From assembly GCA_030762935.1 (NCBI GenBank), contig CM060900.1:112930620-112994619 (forward strand): a stretch of 64,000 nt of DNA, written 5' to 3'. A model generated the notes under the pieces. That model ran no database searches. It had not been told where the DNA came from and worked only from the letters and a program-made list of their open reading frames with translations. This document shows, one piece after another, positions 27,164 to 39,447 of this stretch; position 1 is the stretch's first letter; each line of letters starts with the position of its first letter. The stretch is from Hymenopus coronatus. Taxonomy: Eukaryota > Arthropoda > Insecta > Mantodea > Hymenopodidae. Position numbers and translations under genes: made by a program.

Positions 27164-30100
27164 CAATTTTTATTAAAAGGGGAATTATAATAAGATTATT
27201 TCATGTTCTATTTTTTATAAAATAATATTATACAGATTGGTTTTTTAAAGAATCCAGAATAATAAAGATGAGAATGCGACAGCTTGAATTAAATTGGTTT
27301 TTGAAAATCAAAAGAATAGAAGTGCTTAGCACATAAGAAATGTTCAACTTAAATGAGCCATTACTTTTGAAACCCTCATTAAATTTGACCTTTGATACTA
27401 GGTTCCCAACAAAGCACAGCTGCAAACGGAAAGAGAAGCAAGTTTGAAACGAACACTTGTAACCCACAACTATTATATATTATGTATGTACTATTTGCTG
27501 CAAGAATTGTTGCAATTGTGTACATATACAACAAATATTACAATATTATTATTCTTTACTGATCACAGTTAGAAAAGTTCTGACAAAACAGTGTTACTTA
27601 CACTTTGTATTCGTGGTATATAAAATAGTCAATATTAAGTACTTAAATACGACAAAACAAGCGGGAGGCCTCCGGTAAAATCTCGGCGCAAATACCTTGG
27701 GCCTACTGAAGGTAATCATCAATGAAACGGTGAACAAGCAATTTTTATTAAAAGGGGAATTATAATAGATTATTTCATGAACTATTTTTTATAAAATGAT
27801 ATATTTCATAAAGATTGGTTTTTAAAAGAATCCAGAATAGAAAAGTTGAGGATGCGACAGCCTGAATTAAAAAGAAATAGATGTTGAAAATCCTGAGAAT
27901 AGAAGTGTTTAGCACATAAGAGCTGTCCAATTTAAATGAGCCATTACTATTAAAAACCTCATTAAATTGACCGTTGATACTAGCTTCCCAACAGAGCACA
28001 GCTCCAAATGGAAAGAGAAGCAAGTTTGAAACGAACACTTGTAACCCACAACTATTATATATTATGTATGTACTCTTTGCTGCAAGAATTGTTGCAATTG
28101 TGTACATATTTAACAAATATTACAATGTTATTATTCTTTACTGATTCCAGTTAGAGAAGTTGTGACAAAACAGTGTTGCTTACACTTTGTATTCATGGTA
28201 TCCAAAATAGTCAATATTAAACACTTATATACGACAAAACAAGCGGGGGGGAAAATCTCGGTGCAAATCCCTTGGGCGTACTGAAGGTAATAATCAATTA
28301 AAAGGTCCACAAGCAATTTTTATTAAAAGGGGAATTATAATAAGATTATTTCATGTTCTATTTTTTATAAAATAATATATAAAATAAAGATTGGTTTTTA
28401 AAAGAATCCAGAATAATAAAGATGAGAATGCGACAGCTTGAATTAAATTGGATTTTGAAAATCAAAAGAATAGAAGTGTTTAGCACATAAGAAATGTTCA
28501 ACTTAAATGTGCCATTACTTTTAAAAAGCTCATTAAAGTTGACCCTTTAATACTCGCTTACCCACAGAGCACAGCTGCAAATGGAAAGAAAAGCAAGTTT
28601 GAAACGAACACTTGTAACCCACAACTATTATATATCATGTATGTACTATTTGCTGCAAGAATTGTTGCAATTGTGTACATATACAACAAATATTACAATG
28701 TTATTATTGTTTGCTGATTCCAGTTAGAAAAGTTCTGACAAAACAGTGTTGCTTACACTTATTATTCGTGGTATCCAGAATAGTCAATATTAAATACTTA
28801 GATACGACACAACAAGCAGGAGGGCTCAGGGAAAATCTCGGTGCAAATCCTTTGGGCCTACTGAAAGTAATCATCAATGAATAGATGCACAAGCAATTTT
28901 TATTAAAAGGGGAAATTATAATAGATTATTTCATGTTCTATTTTTTATAAAATGATATATATAATAAAAATTGGTTTTAAAAAGAATCCAGAATAATAAA
29001 GTTGAGGATGCGATAGCCTGAATTAAGAAGAAATGGATTTTGAAAATCCTAAGAATAGAAGTGTTTAGCACATAAGAAATGTCCAACTTAAATGAGCCAT
29101 TACTTTTAAAAATCTCATTAGAGTTGACCCTTTAATACTTGCTTACCCACAGAGCACAGCTGCAAATGGAAAGAAAACCAAGTTTGAAACGAACACTTGT
29201 AACCCACAACTATTATATATTATGTATGTACCATTTGCTACAGGAATTGTTGCAATTGTGTTCATTTACAACAAAAAGTACAATGTTATTATTCTTTACT
29301 TATTCAACATAGAATAGTTCTAACAAAACTGTGTTGCTTACACTTTATATTCGCGGTATACAAAATAGTCAATATTAAATACGACAAAACAAGTGGGAGG
29401 ACTCAGGGAAAATGTCGGCGCAAATCCCTTGGGCCTATTGAAGGTAATCATCAATGAAAAGGTGCACAAGCATTTTCTATTAAAAGGGGAATTATAATAA
29501 GATTATTTCATGCTCTATTTTTTATAAGATAATATATATAATAAAGATTGGTTTTTAAAAGAATCCAGAATAATAAAGATGAGAATGCGACAGCTTGAAT
29601 TAAATTGGATTTTGAAAATCAAAAGAATAGAAGTGTTTAGCACAAAAGAAATGTTCAACTTAAATGAGCCGTTTCTTTTAAAAACCTCATTAAAGTTGAG
29701 CCTTTAATACTTGCTTACCCACAGAGCACAGCTGCAAATGGTAAGAAAAGCAAGTTTGAAACGAACACTTGTAACCGACAACTATTATATATTATGTATG
29801 TACCATTTGCTACAGGAATTGTTGCAATAGTGTACATTTACAACTACAAGTACAATGTTATTATTCTTTACTTATTCCACTTAGAATAGTTCTGACAAAA
29901 CTGTGTTGCTTACATTTTGTATTCGTGGTATCCAAAATAATCAATATTAAATACTTAAATACGACTAAACAAGCGGTAGGCCTCAGGTAAAATCTCGGCG
30001 CAAATCCCTTGGGCCCACTGAACGTAATCATCAATGAAAAGGTGCACAAGCAATTTTTATTAAAAGGGGAATTATAATAGATTTTTCATGTTGTATTTTT

Positions 30101-31197
30101 TATAATATAATATATTTCATAAAGATTGGTTTTTAAAAGAATCCAGAATAATAAAGACGAGAATGCGATAACCTGAATTAAGAAGAAATGGATATTGAAA
30201 ATCCTAAGAATAGAAGTGTTGAGCACATAAGAAATGTCCAACTTAAATGAGCCATTACTTTTAAAAACCTCATTAAAATTGTCCTTTGATTCTAGCATCC
30301 CAACAGAGCACAACTGCAAATGGAAAGAGAAGCAAGTTTGAAACGAACACTTGTAACCCACAATTATTATATATTATGTATGTACTATTTGCTGCAAGAA
30401 TTTTTGCAATTGTGTACATATACAACAAATATTACAATGTTATTATTCTTTACTTATTCCTGTTAGAAAATTTCTGAGAAAACAGTGTTGCTTACACTTT
30501 GTATTCGTGGTATACAAAATAGTCAATATTAAATACTTATATACGACAATACTAGCGGGGGGGCTCAGGGAAAATCTCGGCGCAAATCCCTTGGGCCTAC
30601 TGAAGGTAATCATCAATGAAAAGGTACACAAGCAATTTTTATTAAAAGGGGAATTATAATAAGATTATTTCATGTTCTATTCTTTATAAAATAATATATA
30701 TAATTAAGATTGGTTTTTAAAAGAATCCAGAATAATAAAGATGAGAATGGGATACCTTGAATTAAATTGGATTTTGAAAATCCTAAGAATAGAAGTGTTT
30801 AGCACATAAGAAATGTTCAAATTAAAAGAGCCATTACTTTTAAAAGCCTCATTAAAGTTGACCCTTTAATACTACCTTACCCACAGAGCACAGCTGCAAA
30901 TGTAAAGCAAAGCAAGTTTGAAACGAACACTTGTAACCCACAACTATTATATATTATGTATGTACTATTTTCTGCAACAATTGTTGCAATTGTGTACATA
31001 TACAACAAATATTACAATGTTATTATTCTTTACTGATTCCAGTTAGAAAAGTTCTGACAAAACAGTGTTGCTTACACTTTGTATTCATGGTATCCAAAAT
31101 AGTCTATATTAAATACTTAAATACGACAAAACAATCCGGAAGACTCAGGTAAAATCCCTTGGGCTTATTAAAGGTAATCAATGAAAAGGTGCACAAG
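27164..31197. repeat. HOR unit 7 (4,034 bp)
   Basis: The type-2 monomer carries a new cluster of changes (AGAATAGAAAAGTTGAGG, AAGAAATAGATGTTGAAAA, ATCCTGAGAATAG, TAAATTGACCGTTG) shared with units 8 and 9. The cluster suggests a single conversion tract. Confidence 0.92.
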
Positions 31198-34100
31198 CAA
31201 TTTTTATTAAAAGGGGAATTATAATAAGATTATTTCATGTTCTATTTTTTATAAAATAATATTATACAGATTGGTTTTTTAAAGAATCCAGAATAATAAA
31301 GATGAGAATGCGACAGCTTGAATTAAATTGGTTTTTGAAAATCAAAAGAATAGAAGTGCTTAGCACATAAGAAATGTTCAACTTAAATGAGCCATTACTT
31401 TTGAAACCCTCATTAAATTTGACCTTTGATACTAGGTTCCCAACAAAGCACAGCTGCAAACGGAAAGAGAAGCAAGTTTGAAACGAACACTTGTAACCCA
31501 CAACTATTAAATATTATGTATGTACTATTTGCTGCAAGAATTGTTGCAATTGTGTACATATACAACAAATATTACAATATTATTATTCTTTACTGATCAC
31601 AGTTAGAAAAGTTCTGACAAAACAGTGTTACTTACACTTTGTATTCGTGGTATATAAAATAGTCAATATTAAGTACTTAAATACGACAAAACAAGCGGGA
31701 GGCCTCCGGTAAAATCTCGGCGCAAATACCTTGGGCCTACTGAAGGTAATCATCAATGAAACGGTGAACAAGCAATTTTTATTAAAAGGGGAATTATAAT
31801 AGATTATTTCATGAACTATTTTTTATAAAATGATATATTTCATAAAGATTGGTTTTTAAAAGAATCCAGAATAGAAAAGTTGAGGATGCGACAGCCTGAA
31901 TTAAAAAGAAATAGATGTTGAAAATCCTGAGAATAGAAGTGTTTAGCACATAAGAGCTGTCCAATTTAAATGAGCCATTACTATTAAAAACCTCATTAAA
32001 TTGACCGTTGATACTAGCTTCCCAACAGAGCACAGCTCCAAATGGAAAGAGAAGCAAGTTTGAAACGAACACTTGTAACCCACAACTATTATATATTATG
32101 TATGTACTCTTTGCTGCAAGAATTGTTGCAATTGTGTACATATTTAACAAATATTACAATGTTATTATTCTTTACTGATTCCAGTTAGAGAAGTTGTGAC
32201 AAAACAGTGTTGCTTACACTTTGTATTCATGGTATCCAAAATAGTCAATATTAAACACTTATTTACGACAAAACAAGCGGGGGGGGGCTCAGGGAAAATC
32301 TCGGTGCAAATCCCTTGGGCGTACTGAAGGTAATAATCAATTAAAAGGTCCACAAGCAATTTTTATTAAAAGGGGAATTATAATAAGATTATTTCATGTT
32401 CTATTTTTTATAAAATAATATATATAGCAAAGATTGGTTTTTAAAAGAATCCAGAATAATAAAGATGAGAATGCGACAGCTTGAATTAAATTGGATTTTG
32501 AAAATCAAAAGAATAGAAGTCTTTAGCACATAGGAAATGTTCAACTTAAATGTGCCATTACTTTTAAAAACCTCATTAAATTTGACCCTTTAATACTTGC
32601 TTACCCACAGAGCACAGCTGCAAATGGAAAGAAAAGCAAGTTTGAAATGAACACTTGTAACCCACAACTATTATATATCATGTATGTACTATTTGCTGCA
32701 AGAATTGTTGCAATTGTGTACATATACAACAAATATTACAATGTTATTATTGTTTGCTGATTCCAGTTAGAAAAGTTCTGACAAAACAGTGTTGCTTACA
32801 CTTATTATTCGTGGTATCCAGAATAGTCAATATTAAATACTTAGATACGACACAACAAGCAGGAGGGCTCAGGGAAAATCTCGGTGCAAATCCTTTGGGC
32901 CTACTGAAAGTAATCATCAATGAATAGATGCACAAGCAATTTTTATTAAAAGGGGAAATTATAATAGATTATTTCATGTTCTATTTTTTATAAAATGATA
33001 TATATAATAAAAATTGGTTTTAAAAAGAATCCAGAATAATAAAGTTGAGGATGCGATAGCCTGAATTAAGAAGAAATGGATTTTGAAAATCCTAAGAATA
33101 GAAGTGTTTAGCACATAAGAAATGTCCAACTTAAATGAGCCATTACTTTTAAAAATCTCATTAGAGTTGACCCTTTAATACTTGCTTACCCACAGAGCAC
33201 AGCTGCAAATGGAAAGAAAACCAAGTTTGAAACGAACACTTGTAACCCACAACTATTATATATTATGTATGTACCATTTGCTACAGGAATTGTTGCAATT
33301 GTGTTCATTTACAACAAAAAGTACAATGTTATTATTCTTTACTTATTCAACATAGAATAGTTCTAACAAAACTGTGTTGCTTACACTTTATATTCGCGGT
33401 ATACAAAATAGTCAATATTAAATACGACAAAACAAGTGGGAGGACTCAGGGAAAATGTCGGCGCAAATCCCTTGGGCCTATTGAAGGTAATCATCAATGA
33501 AAAGGTGCACAAGCATTTTCTATTAAAAGGGGAATTATAATAAGATTATTTCATGCTCTATTTTTTATAAGATAATATATATAATAAAGATTGGTTTTTA
33601 AAAGAATCCAGAATAATAAAGATGAGAATGCGACAGCTTGAATTAAATTGGATTTTGAAAATCAAAAGAATAGAAGTGTTTAGCACAAAAGAAATGTTCA
33701 ACTTAAATGAGCCGTTTCTTTTAAAAACCTCATTAAAGTTGAGCCTTTAATACTTGCTTACCCACAGAGCACAGCTGCAAATGGTAAGAAAAGCAAGTTT
33801 GAAACGAACACTTGTAACCGACAACTATTATATATTATGTATGTACCATTTGCTACAGGAATTGTTGCAATAGTGTACATTTACAACTACAAGTACAATG
33901 TTATTATTCTTTACTTATTCCACTTAGAATAGTTCTGACAAAACTGTGTTGCTTACATTTTGTATTCGTGGTATCCAAAATAATCAATATTAAATACTTA
34001 AATACGACTAAACAAGCGGTAGGCCTCAGGTAAAATCTCGGCGCAAATCCCTTGGGCCCACTGAACGTAATCATCAATGAAAAGGTGCACAAGCAATTTT

Positions 34101-35240
34101 TATTAAAAGGGGAATTATAATAGATTTTTCATGTTGTATTTTTTATAATATAATATATTTCATAAAGATTGGTTTTTAAAAGAATCCAGAATAATAAAGA
34201 CGAGAATGCGATAACCTGAATTAAGAAGAAATGGATATTGAAAATCCTAAGAATAGAAGTGTTGAGCACATAAGAAATGTCCAACTTAAATGAGCCATTA
34301 CTTTTAAAAACCTCATTAAAATTGTCCTTTGATTCTAGCATCCCAACAGAGCACAACTGCAAATGGAAAGAGAAGCAAGTTTGAAACGAACACTTGTAAC
34401 CCACAATTATTATATATTATGTATGTACTATTTGCTGCAAGAATTTTTGCAATTGTGTACATATACAACAAATATTACAATGTTATTATTCTTTACTTAT
34501 TCCTGTTAGAAAATTTCTGAGAAAACAGTGTTGCTTACACTTTGTATTCGTGGTATACAAAATAGTCAATATTAAATACTTATATACGACAATACTAGCG
34601 GGGGGGCTCAGGGAAAATCTCGGCGCAAATCCCTTGGGCCTACTGAAGGTAATCATCAATGAAAAGGTACACAAGCAATTTTTATTAAAAGGGGAATTAT
34701 AATAAGATTATTTCATGTTCTATTCTTTATAAAATAATATATATAATTAAGATTGGTTTTTAAAAGAATCCAGAATAATAAAGATGAGAATGGGATACCT
34801 TGAATTAAATTGGATTTTGAAAATCCTAAGAATAGAAGTGTTTAGCACATAAGAAATGTTCAAATTAAAAGAGCCATTACTTTTAAAAGCCTCATTAAAG
34901 TTGACCCTTTAATACTACCTTACCCACAGAGCACAGCTGCAAATGTAAAGCAAAGCAAGTTTGAAACGAACACTTGTAACCCACAACTATTATATATTAT
35001 GTATGTACTATTTTCTGCAACAATTGTTGCAATTGTGTACATATACAACAAATATTACAATGTTATTATTCTTTACTGATTCCAGTTAGAAAAGTTCTGA
35101 CAAAACAGTGTTGCTTACACTTTGTATTCATGGTATCCAAAATAGTCTATATTAAATACTTAAATACGACAAAACAATCCGGAAGACTCAGGTAAAATCC
35201 CTTGGGCTTATTAAAGGTAATCAATGAAAAGGTGCACAAG
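31198..35240. repeat. HOR unit 8 (4,043 bp)
   Basis: Longer by 9 bp because the end of the type-2 monomer (near 32278) reads through an extended G run into CTCAGGG, restoring sequence absent from units 1-7. Type 3 has TATATAGCAAAGATTGG, shared only with unit 9. Confidence 0.92.
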
Positions 35241-37934
35241 CAATTTTTATTAAAAGGGGAATTATAATAAGATTATTTCATGTTCTATTTTTTATAAAAT
35301 AATATTATACAGATTGGTTTTTTAAAGAATCCAGAATAATAAAGATGAGAATGCGACAGCTTGAATTAAATTGGTTTTTGAAAATCAAAAGAATAGAAGT
35401 GCTTAGCACATAAGAAATGTTCAACTTAAATGAGCCATTACTTTTGAAACCCTCATTAAATTTGACCTTTGATACTAGGTTCCCAACAAAGCACAGCTGC
35501 AAACGGAAAGAGAAGCAAGTTTGAAACGAACACTTGTAACCCACAACTATTAAATATTATGTATGTACTATTTGCTGCAAGAATTGTTGCAATTGTGTAC
35601 ATATACAACAAATATTACAATATTATTATTCTTTACTGATCACAGTTAGAAAAGTTCTGACAAAACAGTGTTACTTACACTTTGTATTCGTGGTATATAA
35701 AATAGTCAATATTAAGTACTTAAATACGACAAAACAAGCGGGAGGCCTCCGGTAAAATCTCGGCGCAAATACCTTGGGCCTACTGAAGGTAATCATCAAT
35801 GAAACGGTGAACAAGCAATTTTTATTAAAAGGGGAATTATAATAGATTATTTCATGAACTATTTTTTATAAAATGATATATTTCATAAAGATTGGTTTTT
35901 AAAAGAATCCAGAATAGAAAAGTTGAGGATGCGACAGCCTGAATTAAAAAGAAATAGATGTTGAAAATCCTGAGAATAGAAGTGTTTAGCACATAAGAGC
36001 TGTCCAATTTAAATGAGCCATTACTATTAAAAACCTCATTAAATTGACCGTTGATACTAGCTTCCCAACAGAGCACAGCTCCAAATGGAAAGAGAAGCAA
36101 GTTTGAAACGAACACTTGTAACCCACAACTATTATATATTATGTATGTACTCTTTGCTGCAAGAATTGTTGCAATTGTGTACATATTTAACAAATATTAC
36201 AATGTTATTATTCTTTACTGATTCCAGTTAGAGAAGTTGTGACAAAACAGTGTTGCTTACACTTTGTATTCATGGTATCCAAAATAGTCAATATTAAACA
36301 CTTATTTACGACAAAACAAGCGGGGGGGGGCTCAGGGAAAATCTCGGTGCAAATCCCTTGGGCGTACTGAAGGTAATAATCAATTAAAAGGTCCACAAGC
36401 AATTTTTATTAAAAGGGGAATTATAATAAGATTATTTCATGTTCTATTTTTTATAAAATAATATATATAGCAAAGATTGGTTTTTAAAAGAATCCAGAAT
36501 AATAAAGATGAGAATGCGACAGCTTGAATTAAATTGGATTTTGAAAATCAAAAGAATAGAAGTCTTTAGCACATAGGAAATGTTCAACTTAAATGTGCCA
36601 TTACTTTTAAAAACCTCATTAAATTTGACCCTTTAATACTTGCTTACCCACAGAGCACAGCTGCAAATGGAAAGAAAAGCAAGTTTGAAATGAACACTTG
36701 TAACCCACAACTATTATATATCATGTATGTACTATTTGCTGCAAGAATTGTTGCAATTGTGTACATGTACAACAAATATTACAATGTTATTATTGTTTGC
36801 TGATTCCAGTTAGAAAAGTTCTGACAAAACAGTGTTGCTTACACTTATTATTCGTGGTATCCAGAATAGTCAATATTAAATACTTAAATACGACAAAACA
36901 AGCGGGAGGGCTCAGGGAAAATCTCGGTGCAAATCCCTTGGGCCTACTGAAGGTAATCATCAATGAAAAGGTCCACAAGCAATTTTTATTAAAAGGGGAA
37001 TTATAATAGATTATTTCATGTTCCATTTTTTATAAAATGATATATATATAATAAAGATTGGTTTTTAAAAGAATCCAGAATAATAAAGTTGAGGATGCGA
37101 TAACCTGAATTAAAAAGAAATGGATTTTGAAAATCCTAAGAATAGAAGTGTTGAGCACAAAAGAAATGTTCAACTTAAATGAGCCATTACTTTTAAAAAC
37201 CTCATTAAAGTTGACCCTTTAATACTTGCTTACCCACAGAGCACAGCTGCAAATGGAAAGAAAAGCAAGTTTGAAACGAACACTTGTAACCCACAACTAT
37301 TAAATATTATGTATGTACTATTAGCTACAAGAGATGTCGCAATTGTGTACATTTACAACAAAAAGTACAATGTTATTATTCTGTACTAATTCCAGTTAGA
37401 AAGGTTCTGACAAAACAGTATTGCTTACACTTTGTATTCATGGTATCCAAAATAGTCAATATGAAATACTTAAATTCGACAAAACAATCGGGAGGACTCA
37501 GGTAAAATCTCGGCGCAAATCCCTTGGGCCTACTGAAGGTAAACATCAATGAAAAGGTGCACAAGCACTTTTATTAAAAGGGGAATTATAATAGATTATT
37601 TCATGTTCTATTCTTTATAAAATAATATATTTCAAAAGATTGGTTTTTAAAAGAATCCAGAATAATAAAGATGAGGATGCGATAGCCTGAATTAAAAAGA
37701 AATGGATTTTGAAAATCCTAAGAATAGAAGTGTTTAGCACATAAGAAATGTCCAACTTAAATGAGCCGTTACTTTTAAAAATCTCATTAAAGTTGACCTT
37801 TGATACCAGCTTCCCAACAGAGCACAGCTGCAAATGGAAAGAAAAGCAAGTTTGAAACGAACACTTGTAACCCACAACTATTATATATTATGTATGTACT
37901 ATTTGCTGCAAGAATTGTTGCAATTGTGTACATT
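35241..37934. repeat. HOR unit 9, partial and edge-diverged
   Basis: Monomers start at 35241, 35816, 36400, 36980 and 37566; the last is cut after 369 bp. The first three match unit 8. The fourth and fifth are both class B and more diverged, so the A-B alternation breaks here. The array stops at GTGTACATT, immediately after the TGCAAGAATTGTTGCA dyad. Confidence 0.9.
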
Positions 37935-38215
37935 GGTCTATTTTCTCAATATTTCTTTACATTTATTAGCTTAAAGAAGCATAACCTCATGGAGGAGCAT
38001 TGATCTTGCGCATTAAAAAATACTTAGCCTGTCTCCATCTCCAGGAAAAGAAAGAGAGGTCATTACTTTCGCCAGATATAGATCTGGTAATAATATACCA
38101 CACACTTTCCTGTTCTTTAATGTGTTCACTGTCTAAAATTAGAAAAAACACCTGAACACCTATTTCACCATATCCTCTACACAACTGATAGAAATACTCC
38201 AGGCTATTACAATAG
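37935..38215. other. Single-copy-looking spacer between satellite and Harbinger element
   Basis: No satellite homology. A minus-strand frame of 65 codons (37987-38184) ends here, but there is no recognisable domain or splice signal to support an exon. Its last three bases (38213-38215, TAG) form the target-site duplication of the adjoining transposon. Confidence 0.5.
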
Positions 38216-38232
38216 GGCCCGGTTGCATAAAA
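38216..38232 (+). repeat. Harbinger left terminal inverted repeat
   Basis: GGCCCGGTTGCATAAAA, perfect inverse complement of 40860-40876; preceded by TAG. Confidence 0.95.
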
Positions 38233-38310
38233 ATCGCTAACTGTAGTTCATTAATAACCGAAGATCAGAAATGAACTTAATTTGCTTCTCCACGTGGGTT
38301 GTATAATACT

Positions 38311-38320
38311 GATCTTAGTT
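38311..38320 (+). promoter_or_regulatory. Subterminal motif GATCTTAGTT (left)
   Basis: The same decamer occurs near the right end at 40755-40764 and inverted at 40777-40786 (AACTAAGATC). Subterminal repeats in Harbinger elements commonly bind the Myb-like protein or transposase; that role here is inference. Confidence 0.45.
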
Positions 38321-38625
38321 TAATGAACTCAGTTCACTGTTGATCCGAGAACACAAAATCAAATATGGCAACATGACCAACATATGGCAATTTTCGTATT
38401 GCATCGAAAGGACTCGAGAATCTTCGGGACCATTCGGATTATTGGATTCAAATGCACAGGATAACCAATATAGACATAAAAAAATACTTAAATGTAAATT
38501 TCTGTTTATGGCTTTTATTCCTGAAAATAGTTTTATTTTATATACCCAGTATAATAATTGACTCTATAGTAAAATATTTATCAAAAACAGTTATTTAATT
38601 TATGTTATCTTCATTAAATGTGTAA

Positions 38626-38627
<2 letters not shown>

Positions 38628-38716
<89 letters not shown>
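38628..38716. repeat. (TC)n microsatellite
   Basis: About 89 bp of pure TC dinucleotide repeat inside the Harbinger element, followed by imperfect TCTG units to about 38740. It sits just upstream of the Myb-like reading frame, in its presumed promoter or 5' UTR. Confidence 0.97.
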
Positions 38717-38722
<6 letters not shown>

Positions 38723-38790
38723 GTCTCTCTTCTCTCTCTGTTTTTTTGTTCTCTGTTTACAATACTGTGACTTGAAAGCATAACCTTAAA

Positions 38791-39401
38791 ATGGATACTC
38801 AAGAAAAGAAAAAGGTGTGTTCTGCCAATTTTAAATGCGAAGAGAAGGAAATGTTAGTAGATATTGTTCTAGAACATAAAGATATAATAGAAAACAAAAA
38901 AACAGACAGCAACCCCACAAAGGGAAAGGAGGAAGCATGGAAGGAAATAAATTTGGAATTTAATTCTAGAAATGTTATTGCATGCGATTGCAAAAGTTTA
39001 AGATTATGTTACGAAAACATAAAATAGCGCACAAAGAAATTAAATTCTGAGGATAAAGTCAAACTGGCCACAAACTGATTGCAGCACTCAGGCTGCAGTT
39101 TTTGCCAGCTAATTGTGACTTCGACGATGATGTTATCACAAACATAAATATGGAGGTCATCTCCAGTTCACCACAGGATGAGGTCTTAGTGGAGGTCTGC
39201 AATTCTCAGGAGGAAGAAATACATCCTGTTGAACCAGATCCTTCAGCATCTACAAGTGCCAGTTCAACCAGAGCATCATGCCCTGAAAAGCAAAGGAAGG
39301 AAGAAGACATTAGGGTAAAATTCTACAAGAGGAGGTTGGAGTGCTTAGAGGAGGAACATGAACTTAAAATGAAAATTTTAAAGCTAAAAAATCACAACTA
39401 A
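38791..39401 (+). pseudogene. Harbinger Myb/SANT-like DNA-binding protein, disrupted
   Basis: The N-terminal frame (38791-39027, from ATG) has the layout of a Myb/SANT-like domain: FKCEEKEMLVDIVLEHKDIIENK, then KGKEEAWKEINLEFNS and LRLCYENIK. It ends at a stop before the linker. The rest lies in other frames, including a Ser/Glu-rich middle and a C-terminal charged helix (39102-39401; IRVKFYKRRLECLEEEHELKMKILKLK). In this superfamily the partner protein helps bring the nuclease to the transposon ends. At least one indel and a stop separate the parts. The family call is based on domain pattern and on the neighbouring nuclease. Confidence 0.7.
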
Positions 39402-39447
39402 TGTAAATGATGTTATGAAATGTTGTTATGAAATAATAAATTTACAG

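Larger units (their letters stand above)
2387..37934. repeat. 35.5-kb satellite array: 7-mer higher-order repeats of ~576-bp monomers
   Basis: AT-rich tandem array. Each monomer begins near AGCAATTTTTATTAAAAGG and contains shared blocks such as CCAGAATAATAAAG, CAGAGCACAGCTGCAAATGG, GTTTGAAACGAACACTTG and a GC-richer tail around TCTCGGCGCAAATCCCTTGG. Monomers are 564-586 bp. They repeat with a stable higher-order period of 4,034-4,043 bp (seven monomers): eight complete units, a partial ninth and a stray edge monomer, 61 full monomers plus one of 369 bp. Adjacent units differ at only a handful of sites seen by eye, whereas monomers within a unit are clearly diverged. This is classic homogenisation by unequal exchange or conversion. 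Short frames of 60-113 codons recur on the minus strand but are not conserved across monomer types and are not considered genes. A centromeric or pericentromeric role is possible but unproven. Confidence 0.97.

Noticed and set aside
2423..37875. Recurring minus-strand frames of 60-113 codons in the satellite (MGYKCSFQTC..., MCTFSLMITF...)
   Set aside because: They recur only because the satellite repeats. They are broken in several monomer types, differ in length, and show no domain or codon signal. The longer 113-codon version arises from a small indel.
37987..38184. 65-codon minus-strand frame as a host exon split by the Harbinger insertion
   Set aside because: Rejoining the flanks at the TAG duplication does not keep a common frame with the 40862-41122 frame, and no splice sites or domain support it.
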